The translations under genes were made by a program, and so were the position numbers. From Paludifilum halophilum (GTDB taxonomy: Bacteria; Bacillota; Bacilli; Thermoactinomycetales; DSM-45169), in NCBI RefSeq assembly GCF_002245355.1, contig NZ_NOWF01000007.1, positions 124,001 to 188,000 of the forward strand: 64,000 nt of DNA, written 5' to 3'. The stretch's first letter is position 1. Every line of letters starts with the position of its first letter. Of the stretch, positions 10,772-19,981 are shown piece by piece. The notes beneath the pieces were generated by a model. The model saw only the letters and a program-made list of their open reading frames with translations, searched no databases and was not told where the DNA came from.

Positions 10772-12063
10772 CTACTCCCTGATTTCTTCTGCCGCATCCT
10801 TTAAAGCCTCCTCTGGGCTTTTATTTTTCCTTCTTAAAGCTTCGTACAGGACATTGCTTTTCACCCGATTGCTCAGCCTCGGAGTCGGTTCGTCGATGTG
10901 GGGCGAACGGATTTCATCTTTTAACCGGAGCAATTGATCAAAAATACCCCTGCCGAAATAGTCGGTATATTCGTTTGAAGCTTTTAATTCCGGGTCCGAC
11001 CAAACATCCCACCGCGGCGGATCAAAACCGAGACTTTTCCAAATCTCGATATTCCCCTCTTTGGATAATTTGGAAAAACGGATAAATTCCTTGGCAAGCC
11101 GGGTGTGTTCGGATTGATTGGTTACCACCGTTCCGGTCCCGCCCATACCGGCGGAACGTAATCCGCCCTTTTCCCAAGCGGGCATCGGACGTATGACCAT
11201 TTTTCCTTTCAAATCCGGCATATAATCCGTAAACCGGGACATATACCACATGGGCATTTGAACGGAGGCCGCTCCTCCTTGGTTCATAAAACCATAGTAT
11301 TCTTCCATATGGTGTGATCCACCCGGAGCGGGGATGGCGATCTTGTGCTTATCCATCATGTCCCGCAGGAAGGGAAGAGTACGAATATTCGTTCGATTAT
11401 CCAACGTAACACGACCGTTTGAATCCAGAAAATCGGATTTTTGCTGAATGATTGTCGGCCATATGTTGTGAACATCCGTAATTTCCACTGTTGTCATGGG
11501 TTTACCCGTTTTTTCTTTCACTTTTTTCCCCGCTCGGACATAGTCATCCCATGTTTCGATTTGGTCCGGATCGTCTCCGGCCTGATCCAGGATGTCCTTG
11601 TTGTAATACATCACCGTGGCCCCTACATGGAATGGAAGTCCATAGTACTTACCGTCTTTGCTGTAAATATCGAACCGGGATTCGATAAACCGATCTCTCA
11701 CCGGCTCCACCATATCATTCAATGGAACCAACTGAGGTTTTCCCCTCAAATAATTGGGAAACCGGCTGACCTCAATATCTGCGATATCAGGAGCTCCCAC
11801 CTTTGAATACAAAGACAGCATCAATTTATTATGCATATTGTCATAAGGGTAGGTTTCCGCTTTTAATTCGATCTTTTGATTGGGATGTTTCTGATTCCAT
11901 CTCTTCGCCATTTTCTGATAGAATTCGGCATGTTGACCGACAAAAGTCCACAGTGTCAACGTGACCTTTCCATCGGAACCAGATCCTTCGGAACTGGAAC
12001 ACCCCGCTAGCATGATCCCCATACGATCACCATCACCAGAACCAAGCTGAATTGTTTTTTCAA
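10772..12063 (-). CDS. araN: Arabino-oligosaccharide-binding lipoprotein AraN with an apparent frameshift in its signal peptide
   Basis: This is the solute-binding component of the AraNPQ importer, about 430 residues. The expected lipoprotein start is TTG at 12061-12063, preceded by AAGGGG and reading MKKQFSLVLVMVIV. That frame hits a stop a few codons later. The body of the protein, beginning GIMLAGCSSSEGS with its lipobox LAGC, is in another frame. Inserting one nucleotide near 12022-12024 would join the two into a perfect lipoprotein signal. Without it, the in-frame upstream sequence is not a signal peptide. The remaining binding-protein domain is intact. The lesion may be a sequencing indel or a real mutation that blocks export. 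It is the first gene after the AraR/cre-controlled promoter. Confidence 0.85.
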
Positions 12064-12118
12064 GGTTACCAACCCCTTCTGTGCTGCAAACCACAGCCGC
12101 TTATCAATCCGGCTTCAT

Positions 12119-12130
12119 ATGTACGTACAA
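12119..12130. promoter_or_regulatory. AraR operator, downstream site of the araN promoter
   Basis: The sequence ATGTACGTACAA matches the AraR core GTACGTAC. It lies about 20-30 bp downstream of the -10 box and 29 bp centre-to-centre from the second site at 12148-12159, suggesting cooperative repression. Confidence 0.85.
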
Positions 12131-12147
12131 CTTTTATTTATGATTGA

Positions 12148-12159
12148 TTGTACGTACAT
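12148..12159. promoter_or_regulatory. AraR operator overlapping the araN -10 box
   Basis: TTGTACGTACAT contains the GTACGTAC core. It overlaps the -10 hexamer, so AraR binding would block RNA polymerase directly. Confidence 0.87.
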
Positions 12160-12175
12160 ATGTAAGCGTTGTCAA
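12160..12175 (-). promoter_or_regulatory. cre site (CcpA) over the araN -35 box
   Basis: TTGACAACGCTTACAT matches the WTGNNARCGNWWWCAW cre consensus at every position. Its placement over the -35 box predicts catabolite repression of the arabinan operon by CcpA. Confidence 0.8.
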
Positions 12176-12208
12176 CAAAAAAGTGATATTAGTCTGAATA
12201 ATAGGGTT

Positions 12209-12238
12209 AAAAAAAGACTCCTTGATCCTGCAGGAGCC
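12209..12238 (-). terminator. Terminator of araR
   Basis: On the minus strand GGCTCCT pairs with AGGAGTC across a 9-nt loop and is followed by seven T. It separates araR from the araN promoter. Confidence 0.8.
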
Positions 12239-12254
12239 CTTGTTTTGATTCGGT

Positions 12255-13337
12255 TTATTCGATTTTTCGGGTGGAACTTCTGACGATCAGCTCCGGTTGA
12301 AAAACAACGGGTTCGATCTCCCGGCCCTTTTCCTGGATGGCCTCGATTAATACTTGGGCCGCTGTCTCCCCCATGACCATTTTGGGATGTTTAACCGAGG
12401 TTAATTTCACCTCCGACGCCTGTGCAAAGTGGGAGTCATCATATCCGACGATGGAGAGGTCTTCGGGGACCTTCAGTTGCTGTTCCCGCACAACATCCAG
12501 GATATTCAGAGCAATTTCATCATTATAACAAAAGACTGCGGTCGGTTTTTCGCTTTTCATGCGCAGAATTCTGCGCAATGCCTCTTTCGGTTTCTCTTCT
12601 TTTTCTTCTGTGTTAAACGGAACGATTAACTCGGGATCAATCGTCACTCGATGCTCCCGATGAGCCCTTAAAAAGCCCTGCATGCGATGCAAACCCTGCA
12701 GGTCGTCTGTTTTAAAAAATCCGATGATTCTTCGATGACCCAAATGGATCAAATGCTCGGCTGCCATATGCCCCCCCTGCTCATCATTGACCGTCAGGCT
12801 GGGGGATTGCAACTGAGGATAGTAAGCATTGATCATCACATACGGGGTATTGTTTGCTTCCAGACCCAGATAATAATTTAGATTTTCATTGTATAACGCA
12901 CTCTTCGTCGGCTCAATAATCAGGCCGTCGATATTCTTGTTGAGGATCGTCTGCAGGCATGCTTTTTCTTCCTTGACGTTGTTGTTCGTGCTCGCCAACA
13001 AGATGGAATACCCTTTACTATTTAGATACGATTCTGCACCCCGGATAATGGAGGGGAAAATATAATCGGATATATAAGTGGTGATGATACCGATCAGCTT
13101 GTTCGGTTTTTGATCCGACAAGGTACGGTCGCTGCAGAAGGTTCCTCTCCCCTGCTCCCGATATAACCAACCTTCATGCACTAGATCGCCGATCGCCTGG
13201 CGCACCGTATGTCTGCTGACACCGAATATCTCGACCATCTCATTTTCCGATTTTATTTTTTGGCGGGGGGCCACTTTCCCCTCGAGAATCCATGACTGGA
13301 TCGCTTCTTTCACTTGATTGTGTTTGGTATTGTGCAT
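12255..13337 (-). CDS. araR: Arabinose-responsive repressor AraR
   Basis: A 360-residue chimeric regulator. A GntR-type winged helix lies at residues 1-70 (SENEMVEIFGVSRHTVRQAI) and a LacI/GalR-type ligand-binding domain spans about 80-360. In the family, L-arabinose releases it from DNA. The ATG at 13335-13337 has AAAGGTGA upstream. A longer in-frame start at 13436 is rejected because the promoter and operator would lie inside the gene. The operator at 13364-13375 next to its -10 box indicates autorepression. Matching operators precede araN and araB, so it probably controls the whole arabinose island. Confidence 0.95.
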   Translation of the reverse strand: MHNTKHNQVKEAIQSWILEGKVAPRQKIKSENEMVEIFGVSRHTVRQAIGDLVHEGWLYREQGRGTFCSDRTLSDQKPNKLIGIITTYISDYIFPSIIRGAESYLNSKGYSILLASTNNNVKEEKACLQTILNKNIDGLIIEPTKSALYNENLNYYLGLEANNTPYVMINAYYPQLQSPSLTVNDEQGGHMAAEHLIHLGHRRIIGFFKTDDLQGLHRMQGFLRAHREHRVTIDPELIVPFNTEEKEEKPKEALRRILRMKSEKPTAVFCYNDEIALNILDVVREQQLKVPEDLSIVGYDDSHFAQASEVKLTSVKHPKMVMGETAAQVLIEAIQEKGREIEPVVFQPELIVRSSTRKIE

Positions 13338-13363
13338 ATTCTGATTCACCTTTAAATTGATAC

Positions 13364-13375
13364 ATGTACGTACAT
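13364..13375. promoter_or_regulatory. AraR operator upstream of araR (autoregulation)
   Basis: ATGTACGTACAT is a perfect 12-bp palindrome with the GTACGTAC core. It abuts the -10 box of the araR promoter. Confidence 0.88.
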
Positions 13376-13402
13376 TGTAGCACAGCATAACATCCATTGT
13401 AA
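13374..13402 (-). promoter_or_regulatory. SigmaA promoter of araR
   Basis: The minus strand reads TTACAA (13402-13397), a 17-bp spacer, then TACAAT (13379-13374), directly followed by the AraR palindrome. It lies between the egsA terminator and the araR start. Confidence 0.8.
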
Positions 13403-13410
13403 TAAAAGAA

Positions 13411-13442
13411 AAAGGTTTGACTCCCTTCAGAGTCAAACCTTT
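13411..13442. terminator. Terminator at the end of the araB-egsA operon
   Basis: A perfect 12-bp stem (AAAGGTTTGACT with its complement) encloses an 8-nt loop. It is A-rich on one side and so T-rich on the minus strand after the stem. It insulates araR from the upstream operon. Confidence 0.85.
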
Positions 13443-13457
13443 TGGCCTGTACCGCTC

Positions 13458-14657
13458 TTATATGATGTTTAAATCATTGGCCAGTTTCAAGCCGGTATAG
13501 CGATCACGTAAATGATAAGCCTTTTTCATGGATTGTTGAACCAAGTCGGAATCGATCCCAAGCTCTTCCGCGGTTGCGGATCCACCCACCTTTTTCAGCC
13601 AGTGGGACAGACGATCCGGACCGGGAATCTCTTTAAACAACTGCTGTATTTCGGATCCATGATCCCTTAATCGGTTTCCGATCGCGGATGAATCCCCCAA
13701 ATTCCCGAGGTGTTGCTGAAAATCCAGATCGGCCAACCGGTGGTACAGCCGGGAAATCAGGATGGTCGCAACACCCACTTTTGATCCGTGTAATACTTGG
13801 GGTTGATGATTGCGCAAAAGCTCCATCTCCCAAAAATGCGAGAGGTGATGTTCCGCTCCGGATGCCGGTCTGGAATGGCCCACCCAAAGCATCGCCAATC
13901 CCGACTGAATTAACGAGCGCATCAAGATCTCCATTCCACGAACCGTCCCTTCCCCGATCCGATCGATATGGATGATACACTCATCCAACGCTTTTCGGGT
14001 AACTGCGGCGGCCTCGGTGCAATAAGGTTCATCGGCGATCCAACGGGAAACTTGCCAATCGACCAGTGAGGTGTATTTAGCCAGCATATCACCGAAGCCT
14101 GCCGCCGTTAGCGCTGCCGGGGCTTTGCTGAGAACATCCAGATCGGCGAAGACGGCGACTGGGGAACAAGCCTGAATCGTTTTCTTGACCCCTCTCAGAA
14201 TCAGGGGCGCTCCCGCGGAAGTAAACCCATCGACGGAAGCGGCTGTCGGGATCGATATAAATCGCTTATTGAGTTTATCGCCGACAAAGCGCACCACATC
14301 ATGCACCGTCCCGGCACCCACGGCCAATAAGACATCCGTTTCCCGCGGAATCTCCACAAATGCCCGAACCAGCGTCGATTCATCCGCTACCACATCGCCC
14401 TGTTCGTTCCCCTCTAAAAGGCAGAGTTGATACTGGATCCCCATTTGCTTGAAATACTCGCACAGTTTGCGACCCGCCGCCTCGTATGTGTTTGGATCCG
14501 CCACAACCGCCGTCCGGTACCATTGGCGGGAAACGAGAAAAGGGGCTACATTCTCCAGAGCACCGCGTTCCATGCGGATTCGTTCGATCTCGATTGGCTG
14601 ATGACTTTCACACGAACATGCGAGATGTCCATCCGGTTTTAGAAAAAAGCTCATCAT
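13458..14657 (-). CDS. egsA: sn-Glycerol-1-phosphate dehydrogenase (AraM/EgsA)
   Basis: A 399-residue metal-dependent dehydrogenase of the iron-type alcohol/glycerol dehydrogenase fold. It makes sn-glycerol-1-phosphate from dihydroxyacetone phosphate with NAD(P)H. Visible features are the nucleotide-binding region around LLAVGAGTVHD, the substrate/metal region TAAGFGDMLAKYTSL and the histidine-containing GAEHHLSHFWEM. The ATG at 14655-14657 is chosen from AGGGTGA 8 nt upstream; longer frames overlap araD and encode unlike sequence. It closes the ara operon, as araM does in Bacillus subtilis. The link between glycerol-1-phosphate and arabinose use remains unexplained. Confidence 0.92.
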   Translation of the reverse strand: MMSFFLKPDGHLACSCESHQPIEIERIRMERGALENVAPFLVSRQWYRTAVVADPNTYEAAGRKLCEYFKQMGIQYQLCLLEGNEQGDVVADESTLVRAFVEIPRETDVLLAVGAGTVHDVVRFVGDKLNKRFISIPTAASVDGFTSAGAPLILRGVKKTIQACSPVAVFADLDVLSKAPAALTAAGFGDMLAKYTSLVDWQVSRWIADEPYCTEAAAVTRKALDECIIHIDRIGEGTVRGMEILMRSLIQSGLAMLWVGHSRPASGAEHHLSHFWEMELLRNHQPQVLHGSKVGVATILISRLYHRLADLDFQQHLGNLGDSSAIGNRLRDHGSEIQQLFKEIPGPDRLSHWLKKVGGSATAEELGIDSDLVQQSMKKAYHLRDRYTGLKLANDLNII

Positions 14658-14710
14658 GTATCCCATCACCCTAAAAAAGCGATCGTATTCGTGTGGACCC
14701 GCCTCCATGG

Positions 14711-15400
14711 TTACGTTTGACCGTAATAGGCCTTTGAACCGTGTTTTCTGAAGAAATGTTTGTCGAGCAGGTCCCGGTTCATCCCGCAGGCTCCGGGATT
14801 CAGCGCAACGGTATGATAAGCCATTTTGGCCACTTCTTCCAATACGACCGCGTGATAAACAGCATCCTGTGCATCTTTTCCCCAGCAAAACGGGGCATGT
14901 TGATGAACCAGGACTCCCGGAACATTCATCGGATCTTTCTCTTTCAAGGATTCCGCGATCACCTTTCCCGTTTCCCATTCATAATTCCCCTGAATTTCAG
15001 ACGGCGTCATTTCCCGGGTACAGGGGATTTCTTCGAGAAAGTAATCGGCGTGAGTCGTACCCAAAGCAGGGATGGCCCGCCCCGCCTGAGCCCAACTTGT
15101 CGCCCAAGGCGAGTGCGTATGGACGATCCCCCCGATGGCCGGAAGTTCCCGATACAAAAACAGATGGGTCGGCGTGTCCGAAGAAGGCTTTAAATCGCCT
15201 TCCACCTGATTACCGTCCAAGTCGACCACGACAAGATCCTCTTTTTTCATTTCACCATAGGAAACCCCGCTCGGTTTGATCACGACGAGTCCTCGAGTCC
15301 TGTCAATGCCGCTCACATTGCCCCATGTAAAAGTGACCAAGCCATATTCAGGCAGTTGGAGATTGGCTTCCCATACGGATTGTTTCAGTGCGTCCAGCAA
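14711..15400 (-). CDS. araD: L-Ribulose-5-phosphate 4-epimerase
   Basis: A 229-residue class II aldolase-fold enzyme that converts L-ribulose-5-phosphate to D-xylulose-5-phosphate, the exit from the arabinose pathway to the pentose phosphate pathway. Zinc-binding histidines appear in [10 protein letters not shown] and a later VHQHAPF segment, with TWGNVSG near the N-terminus for phosphate binding. The TTG start at 15398-15400, with GGAGGAGGG six nt upstream, gives exactly the length of the Bacillus protein. An upstream in-frame extension is not conserved in type. It lies between the isomerase and egsA genes. Confidence 0.95.
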   Translation of the reverse strand: MLDALKQSVWEANLQLPEYGLVTFTWGNVSGIDRTRGLVVIKPSGVSYGEMKKEDLVVVDLDGNQVEGDLKPSSDTPTHLFLYRELPAIGGIVHTHSPWATSWAQAGRAIPALGTTHADYFLEEIPCTREMTPSEIQGNYEWETGKVIAESLKEKDPMNVPGVLVHQHAPFCWGKDAQDAVYHAVVLEEVAKMAYHTVALNPGACGMNRDLLDKHFFRKHGSKAYYGQT

Positions 15401-15557
15401 GACAATCCCTCCTCCATCGTTGCACTTGACGGTCCACGGTTTTTTTTTCGGATGATTGGACGGTTTTTTGGGAACCGAGAGAACCCTTGAAATGGATCCA
15501 GAAGGATGCCAGCCGGATCCCATCTTTTTATCCCGCCAGGGGCGGAATCATTATCCG
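15401..15557. other. Intra-operon spacer with small stem-loops
   Basis: The minus-strand RNA can form CCGCC/GGCGG and GGATCC/GGATCC hairpins between the isomerase stop and the araD start. They lack a terminator T-run and may affect mRNA processing. Confidence 0.35.
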
Positions 15558-16988
15558 TCAACCTTGGTGATGATAGACATTCCAGTTCAAATACTTGCCC
15601 ATCGCTTCATTCAAGGCATCAGCCTTCTGGGAAAGGTTCACAGCGACATGATGTTCAAAACCCTTCTCGCAAATGGTATGAAGCAGTCCCTGGAGATTCG
15701 GTATTTTGACCACACCGTACCCGCCGAAAGTCATCAATGGGTCGTTGGTCAGTTCCCCCTCTCCCACATAGGCGGACATGGAGCCATTCAAGTCATCGGT
15801 GGAAACTCTCGCGTAAGTAAAGGCGCCGGGTTTGACACGTCCGGCAATGGTGCCGAAGGTATTCTCTTTACCGACAGCATTGGAAATAATTCGTTGATAG
15901 TCCATGGTTGTCTCCGAAAAGACATCCTTCGGCAAATTGCTGCAGTGAAAAATCACCGCTTTATCCGGGTCCTCTCCATAATTATTGTTCCAATCGACAA
16001 TGGCACTCGGCCGATCGGATGCTTCCTGCAAGGCATACATGCCCACTAATCCCGGAATGTCCACTTCACAGGCGCTGGGCAACAAGCTGTTGCTCATCAT
16101 GCTCATAATGGTGCAGGGAACCACTCCGAAAAATTCTTCCATGGACGTCCAACATTGGACCGCTGTGGCGGATAAATCGCTCTCCTCCATCCAACGGTCG
16201 ACAATCACTCCGAATTTAGACATTCGGACCAATCGATCTTCCGGAATCCCCTTTGTCTCCACATAGGACCGAATCGATTCCAGTTTTTCTTTGACAACGG
16301 GATCCTCGTCCTTCAGGCGATTGGCTTTTCCGAATACTTCGGATAAATCAATCGTTTCCACGGTGATGCCGTTAGCCTCCAGCAATTTTTCACTGTACCG
16401 AACCGTATTGAAATCGGCGGGCCTTGCTCCAATCGCCCCGATGCGCGCCGAACGAAGACTTTTCACTACCCGGCAGACACTGGCGAAGTTCAGCAAGTCG
16501 TTTCGGAAGGATTCACTTTTCGGATCCACGGTATGAAGTTGGGTAATGGAATACGGAATCCGGTATTGCGTCAGGTTGTTGCAGACGGACATCTTCCCGC
16601 AAAAACTGTCCCGTCGGTGCTGAGCACTCATTTTGGACGGATCGTCGGCAAATGCGTGGACCAGAACCGGTACATCCAAACCGGCCAACCGCAGCGTATT
16701 GGCAATCGCTTTTTCATCGCCGAAATTAGGGAGTGTAATCAAAACCCCATCGATTTCATCCCGATACGCTTGAAACAATTTGGCGCACTTTTTAGCGTTG
16801 TCCAGCGTACTGACCGCACCGTATTTAGTATCCTCAGGCGACAAAAGAACGGGCCGAATCCCTGCCTTATCCAACACCTGTAGAATCTCTTTTCTCCCTT
16901 CCTCGCACAGATGACCCGGAAAAAAACCGCGGTTGCCTACGATCACACCCATTGTGACCGGACGGTGTTCTCTTTTCTTGATGCCCAT
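15558..16988 (-). CDS. L-fucose isomerase-like protein acting as probable L-arabinose isomerase
   Basis: A 476-residue cytoplasmic protein of the L-fucose isomerase-like family (COG2407 type). It does not resemble the classical AraA, whose N-terminus contains WFVTGSQ-like sequence. Here it starts [20 protein letters not shown] and contains metal/substrate-type motifs such as [12 protein letters not shown]. Its place between the ribulokinase and epimerase genes, with no classical araA in the island, implies that it converts L-arabinose to L-ribulose. The ATG at 16988 has AAGGGAG 9 nt upstream. The gene overlaps the end of araB by 46 bp. The biochemical role is inferred from context. Confidence 0.8.
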   Translation of the reverse strand: MGIKKREHRPVTMGVIVGNRGFFPGHLCEEGRKEILQVLDKAGIRPVLLSPEDTKYGAVSTLDNAKKCAKLFQAYRDEIDGVLITLPNFGDEKAIANTLRLAGLDVPVLVHAFADDPSKMSAQHRRDSFCGKMSVCNNLTQYRIPYSITQLHTVDPKSESFRNDLLNFASVCRVVKSLRSARIGAIGARPADFNTVRYSEKLLEANGITVETIDLSEVFGKANRLKDEDPVVKEKLESIRSYVETKGIPEDRLVRMSKFGVIVDRWMEESDLSATAVQCWTSMEEFFGVVPCTIMSMMSNSLLPSACEVDIPGLVGMYALQEASDRPSAIVDWNNNYGEDPDKAVIFHCSNLPKDVFSETTMDYQRIISNAVGKENTFGTIAGRVKPGAFTYARVSTDDLNGSMSAYVGEGELTNDPLMTFGGYGVVKIPNLQGLLHTICEKGFEHHVAVNLSQKADALNEAMGKYLNWNVYHHQG

Positions 16989-18667
16989 GAATCAGCACTC
17001 CCTTGTTTCAGTTTTTTCAGTGTCTTCATCACGTTGTTTTCGCCTCTCCCGAAATAATCATGGAGCTTTTTGTACTCATCGTATAAACGATCATAAATCC
17101 GGGCGTTGGCAGGGACCGGTCGGACGGGTTCACTCCGAAGTTTGGCCACTCTGTCCGCCGCATCGCCTATACTGTCAAATCCGCCGCCGGTTTTGCCCGC
17201 GGCCACCGCTCCAAACATCGCAGCTCCGACTGCGGGAGTGTGCAGATGGGCCGCCACCTCGATCTCCTTCTTTAACACATCGGCGTAAATCTGCATCAAA
17301 AGCCAATTTTTATGCGGAAGACCCCCGCAGGCGACCAAACGGTCGACAGGTACCCCGTGCTCGACAAATGTTTCAATGATCAACCGCTGCCCAAAAGCCG
17401 TCGCTTCCAACAGGGCCCGATAAATCTCCTCCGGCTTGGTATCCAGCGTCAATCCCAAAATTAGACCGGTTAAATCCGTATCCACCAGCACACTGCGGTT
17501 TCCGTTCAGCCAATCCAAAACCAACAGACCGCTTTGGCCCGGTTGATACTGTGCCGCCTTTTGTTCCAGGAGTTCGTGGATGGAAAGACCTTTTTCCTCC
17601 GCTTCCCGATGATAGCTCCGGGGAACGGAATGCTTGACAAACCATGCATAAATATCCCCCACCGCCGATTGTCCCGCTTCATATGCATAGTAGCCCGGGA
17701 CGGCTCCATCTTCGACGACACCGCACATACCCGGAACCCATTTCTCTTCTTCGCCGAGCAAGATATTGCAGGTGGATGTTCCCATAATCATCAGCATCGC
17801 CCCGGTTTTTGTAACACCGGCGGCAGGTGCTGAAACATGAGCGTCCACATTGCCGACAGCAACCGGTACACCCGTCGGAAGACCAGTCTTCCGAGCCAAT
17901 TCCTCGGTTAATCCGCCCGCTTTGGATCCGATCGGCAGAATATCCCGAGACAACTTTTCTTCCACAATGTTTTCCATACGAGGATGCAAGCTGCGGAAGA
18001 ACGAAGGTTCAGGAAAGGAGCGGCGCTTATGCCAGATGGCTTTATATCCCGCTGTACAGGAATTCCGGGATTCCTTCCCGGTCAGTTGCCAGACCATCCA
18101 ATCAGCCGCTTCAATAAAACGATCCGCGGCCTCATACACCTCCGGATCCTCTTCCGCGATTTGCATCACCTTTGGGAAAAACCATTCGGAAGAAATTTTC
18201 CCTCCGTACCGCGGCAAAAAAGAATTCTCCATGCTACCGGCCCGTTGATTCAACCGATCTGCTTGTTTTTGAGCCGCATGATGTTTCCACAATTTCACCC
18301 AGCTGTGGGGATGCTCACGCCATGTTGGAACCTTGCACAAGGGGGTCCCGTCCCGTTTCACCGGCAACATGGTGCAAGAAGTAAAATCAATGCCGATACC
18401 GACAATGTCTTGGGAGGACATGCGATCTCCCAACTTCTTTCGCACATTGGTAACGGTTTCAACAAAAGCATCCAGATAATCATCGGGATTTTGCAGGGCC
18501 CAATCCTTACCCAGCTGAACCTCGGACCCCGGCAGTGTCTCCGTTATGACACCATCCGAGTAATTTTGAACGGCGGATGCGACAACATCCCCGCTGGTTA
18601 AGTCGACAGCGACGCACCGTGCAGACTCTGTCCCGTAATCGAGCCCGATGGCAAACTGCTTCCCCAA
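16943..18667 (-). CDS. araB: Ribulokinase
   Basis: A 574-residue FGGY-family kinase that phosphorylates L-ribulose with ATP. The N-terminal phosphate-binding loop [11 protein letters not shown] is at residues 7-17, and an FGGY signature-type region around [17 protein letters not shown] lies in the C-terminal half. The TTG at 18665-18667 is selected because GGAGGAGGG lies six nt upstream; the longer in-frame extension has no ribosome site. It is first in the araB, isomerase, araD, egsA operon. A palindromic AraR operator lies about 75 bp upstream. Length fits AraB (about 560 residues). Confidence 0.94.
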   Translation of the reverse strand: MGKQFAIGLDYGTESARCVAVDLTSGDVVASAVQNYSDGVITETLPGSEVQLGKDWALQNPDDYLDAFVETVTNVRKKLGDRMSSQDIVGIGIDFTSCTMLPVKRDGTPLCKVPTWREHPHSWVKLWKHHAAQKQADRLNQRAGSMENSFLPRYGGKISSEWFFPKVMQIAEEDPEVYEAADRFIEAADWMVWQLTGKESRNSCTAGYKAIWHKRRSFPEPSFFRSLHPRMENIVEEKLSRDILPIGSKAGGLTEELARKTGLPTGVPVAVGNVDAHVSAPAAGVTKTGAMLMIMGTSTCNILLGEEEKWVPGMCGVVEDGAVPGYYAYEAGQSAVGDIYAWFVKHSVPRSYHREAEEKGLSIHELLEQKAAQYQPGQSGLLVLDWLNGNRSVLVDTDLTGLILGLTLDTKPEEIYRALLEATAFGQRLIIETFVEHGVPVDRLVACGGLPHKNWLLMQIYADVLKKEIEVAAHLHTPAVGAAMFGAVAAGKTGGGFDSIGDAADRVAKLRSEPVRPVPANARIYDRLYDEYKKLHDYFGRGENNVMKTLKKLKQGSADSWASRKENTVRSQWV

Positions 18668-18736
18668 GTGATTCCCTCCTCCAACCAGGTTGTACGGATG
18701 TATTTCTCGAACAGGCCAAAAAAAGAGCAAGAAAGA

Positions 18737-18758
18737 GTAACTTGAACGTACAAGTTAC
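18737..18758. promoter_or_regulatory. AraR operator upstream of araB
   Basis: A 22-bp palindrome with a single mismatched pair, centre AACGTAC, resembles the other AraR sites but with extended arms (GTAACTTG...CAAGTTAC). It is in the right place to repress the araB operon. A clear -35/-10 pair could not be fixed. Confidence 0.75.
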
Positions 18759-18800
18759 TCTCACATTAACACAAACCCCAATAGTCGCACAATACAGATT

Positions 18801-18847
18801 TATAAAAAGTGTGCGGGAAAGAAATCGCTCCCTCCCCGCACACTTTT
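18801..18847. terminator. Terminator of the AraC-type regulator gene
   Basis: An 11-bp stem (AAGTGTGCGGG with CCCGCACACTT) around a 17-nt loop is followed by T-rich sequence on both strands. It separates the regulator from the araB promoter. Confidence 0.8.
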
Positions 18848-19673
18848 ATTTTTTATCCAGTTCCCGGTGGGAAGTACGGTACCGATTCGGCGGGATCCCG
18901 ACATGTTTTTTAAATACTCGATAAAAGGTGGAAACGGATTCAAATCCCACCTCAAAACAGATGGATACGACGTCGTTATCTGTTTCAATGAGCATCTTTT
19001 TAGCCCGTTCCATTCTCACTTCCGTTAAATATTGCATAGGTGTTTTCCGGTAATGTTCTTTAAAAATACGATGAACATAGCGAACGCTCATTCCCATTTT
19101 GTTTGCCAGATCGTTAGAGCCGCCGATTTCAAAATAATGAGTGTGCATGTAATTGCGTAACCACTCTGCACGTAAAGCATTCGTATCCATCACTTGAGAC
19201 ATTTGTTGAGAGCGTACAAGTACAAACAGCATTTCCGCCAGAAAAATCCTCATCGCCAAAAAGTTGATGGATTCCCCTTGAGACTGTTGATATAGCATCT
19301 TTCTCAACAATTGCCTCAGTTCACTGCTGTCAAACAAGCTGATCGGAATCACCCGGGAAGATCGGAAAACGATAGAAACCAGTTCTTCCCGTACTGATCG
19401 ACTTAAAACGCTTTCATCAAACTCCAAAACCAACACGGTCATCTTGGAATCAGCGAAGATGGAGTGATTGGAATACGGGGCAATCACCGCCATATTATCC
19501 CGGGAGAAATTATATGGCTTCCGGTCAAGGGTACAACGGCCTCTGCCTTCCAAAACATAGAGGATCTGATGGGTTTGATGGTAATGGCTCTTAATTCTGT
19601 GTTTTTCCTTATGCTTATTTTCATATAATTTGATTCCTTGTATCGATAAATCCGTTTCTCGATCCCTCATCAT
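18846..19673 (-). CDS. AraC-family transcriptional regulator with cupin sensor domain
   Basis: About 275 residues. The N-terminal half is an AraC-type cupin with a histidine cluster (KSHYHQTHQILYVLEGRG). The C-terminal 100 residues carry two helix-turn-helix motifs, including MGMSVRYVHRIFKEHY and the signature-like VVSICFEVGFESVSTFYRVF. Such proteins usually activate sugar-metabolism genes. The ATG at 19671-19673 follows a GGGGGG stretch; a longer frame to 19775 lacks a ribosome site. It is divergent from the LPMO gene and downstream genes are the ara operon, so it could control either. No target can be assigned. Confidence 0.9.
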   Translation of the reverse strand: MMRDRETDLSIQGIKLYENKHKEKHRIKSHYHQTHQILYVLEGRGRCTLDRKPYNFSRDNMAVIAPYSNHSIFADSKMTVLVLEFDESVLSRSVREELVSIVFRSSRVIPISLFDSSELRQLLRKMLYQQSQGESINFLAMRIFLAEMLFVLVRSQQMSQVMDTNALRAEWLRNYMHTHYFEIGGSNDLANKMGMSVRYVHRIFKEHYRKTPMQYLTEVRMERAKKMLIETDNDVVSICFEVGFESVSTFYRVFKKHVGIPPNRYRTSHRELDKK

Positions 19674-19981
19674 GATCGACCCCCCATAAGCAGTGCCTAT
19701 GATGCCTGTCATACATGTATCCCATCCAGGTATTATACTATATTTTACGGGATGCCTGCTCTTTCGGTTCCACATCGGGGGTCCGATCCAGTTCGGTTGT
19801 CTCCCATGGTGTCTATTCTTTTTTTACTGGATAAATTATTCTGTTCGATCGATATCCCCTTCCCATTTCAAGGTCGGTCCTTTATAGTAATAAACGACAA
19901 TATTTAGAAAGAGGTGAATATTCCATCTATATTGTCTGCTCAACATTTCATTCGGATCTTTTTAAAAGGAGGTCGTAAACC
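19674..19981. promoter_or_regulatory. Divergent promoter region between the AraC-type regulator and LPMO gene
   Basis: The plus strand has a possible promoter TTCCCA, 17 bp, TATAGT (around 19862-19890) for the LPMO gene. It is a weak match. No AraR palindrome was seen. The LPMO start has a strong AAGGAGGT. Confidence 0.4.

Larger units (their letters stand above)
12147..12175 (-). promoter_or_regulatory. SigmaA promoter of araN-araP-araQ-abfA-abnA
   Basis: The minus strand carries TTGACA (12175-12170), a 17-bp spacer and TACAAT (12152-12147), a near-consensus sigmaA promoter. An AraR operator covers the -10 box and a cre site covers the -35 box. Confidence 0.88.

Noticed and set aside
13338..13436. 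Longer N-terminus for AraR
   Set aside because: This stretch contains the araR promoter, its operator and part of the upstream terminator.
14658..14978. 107-residue N-terminal extension of EgsA
   Set aside because: It overlaps araD, has low-complexity shadow-type composition and exceeds the family length; the start at 14657 has a ribosome site.
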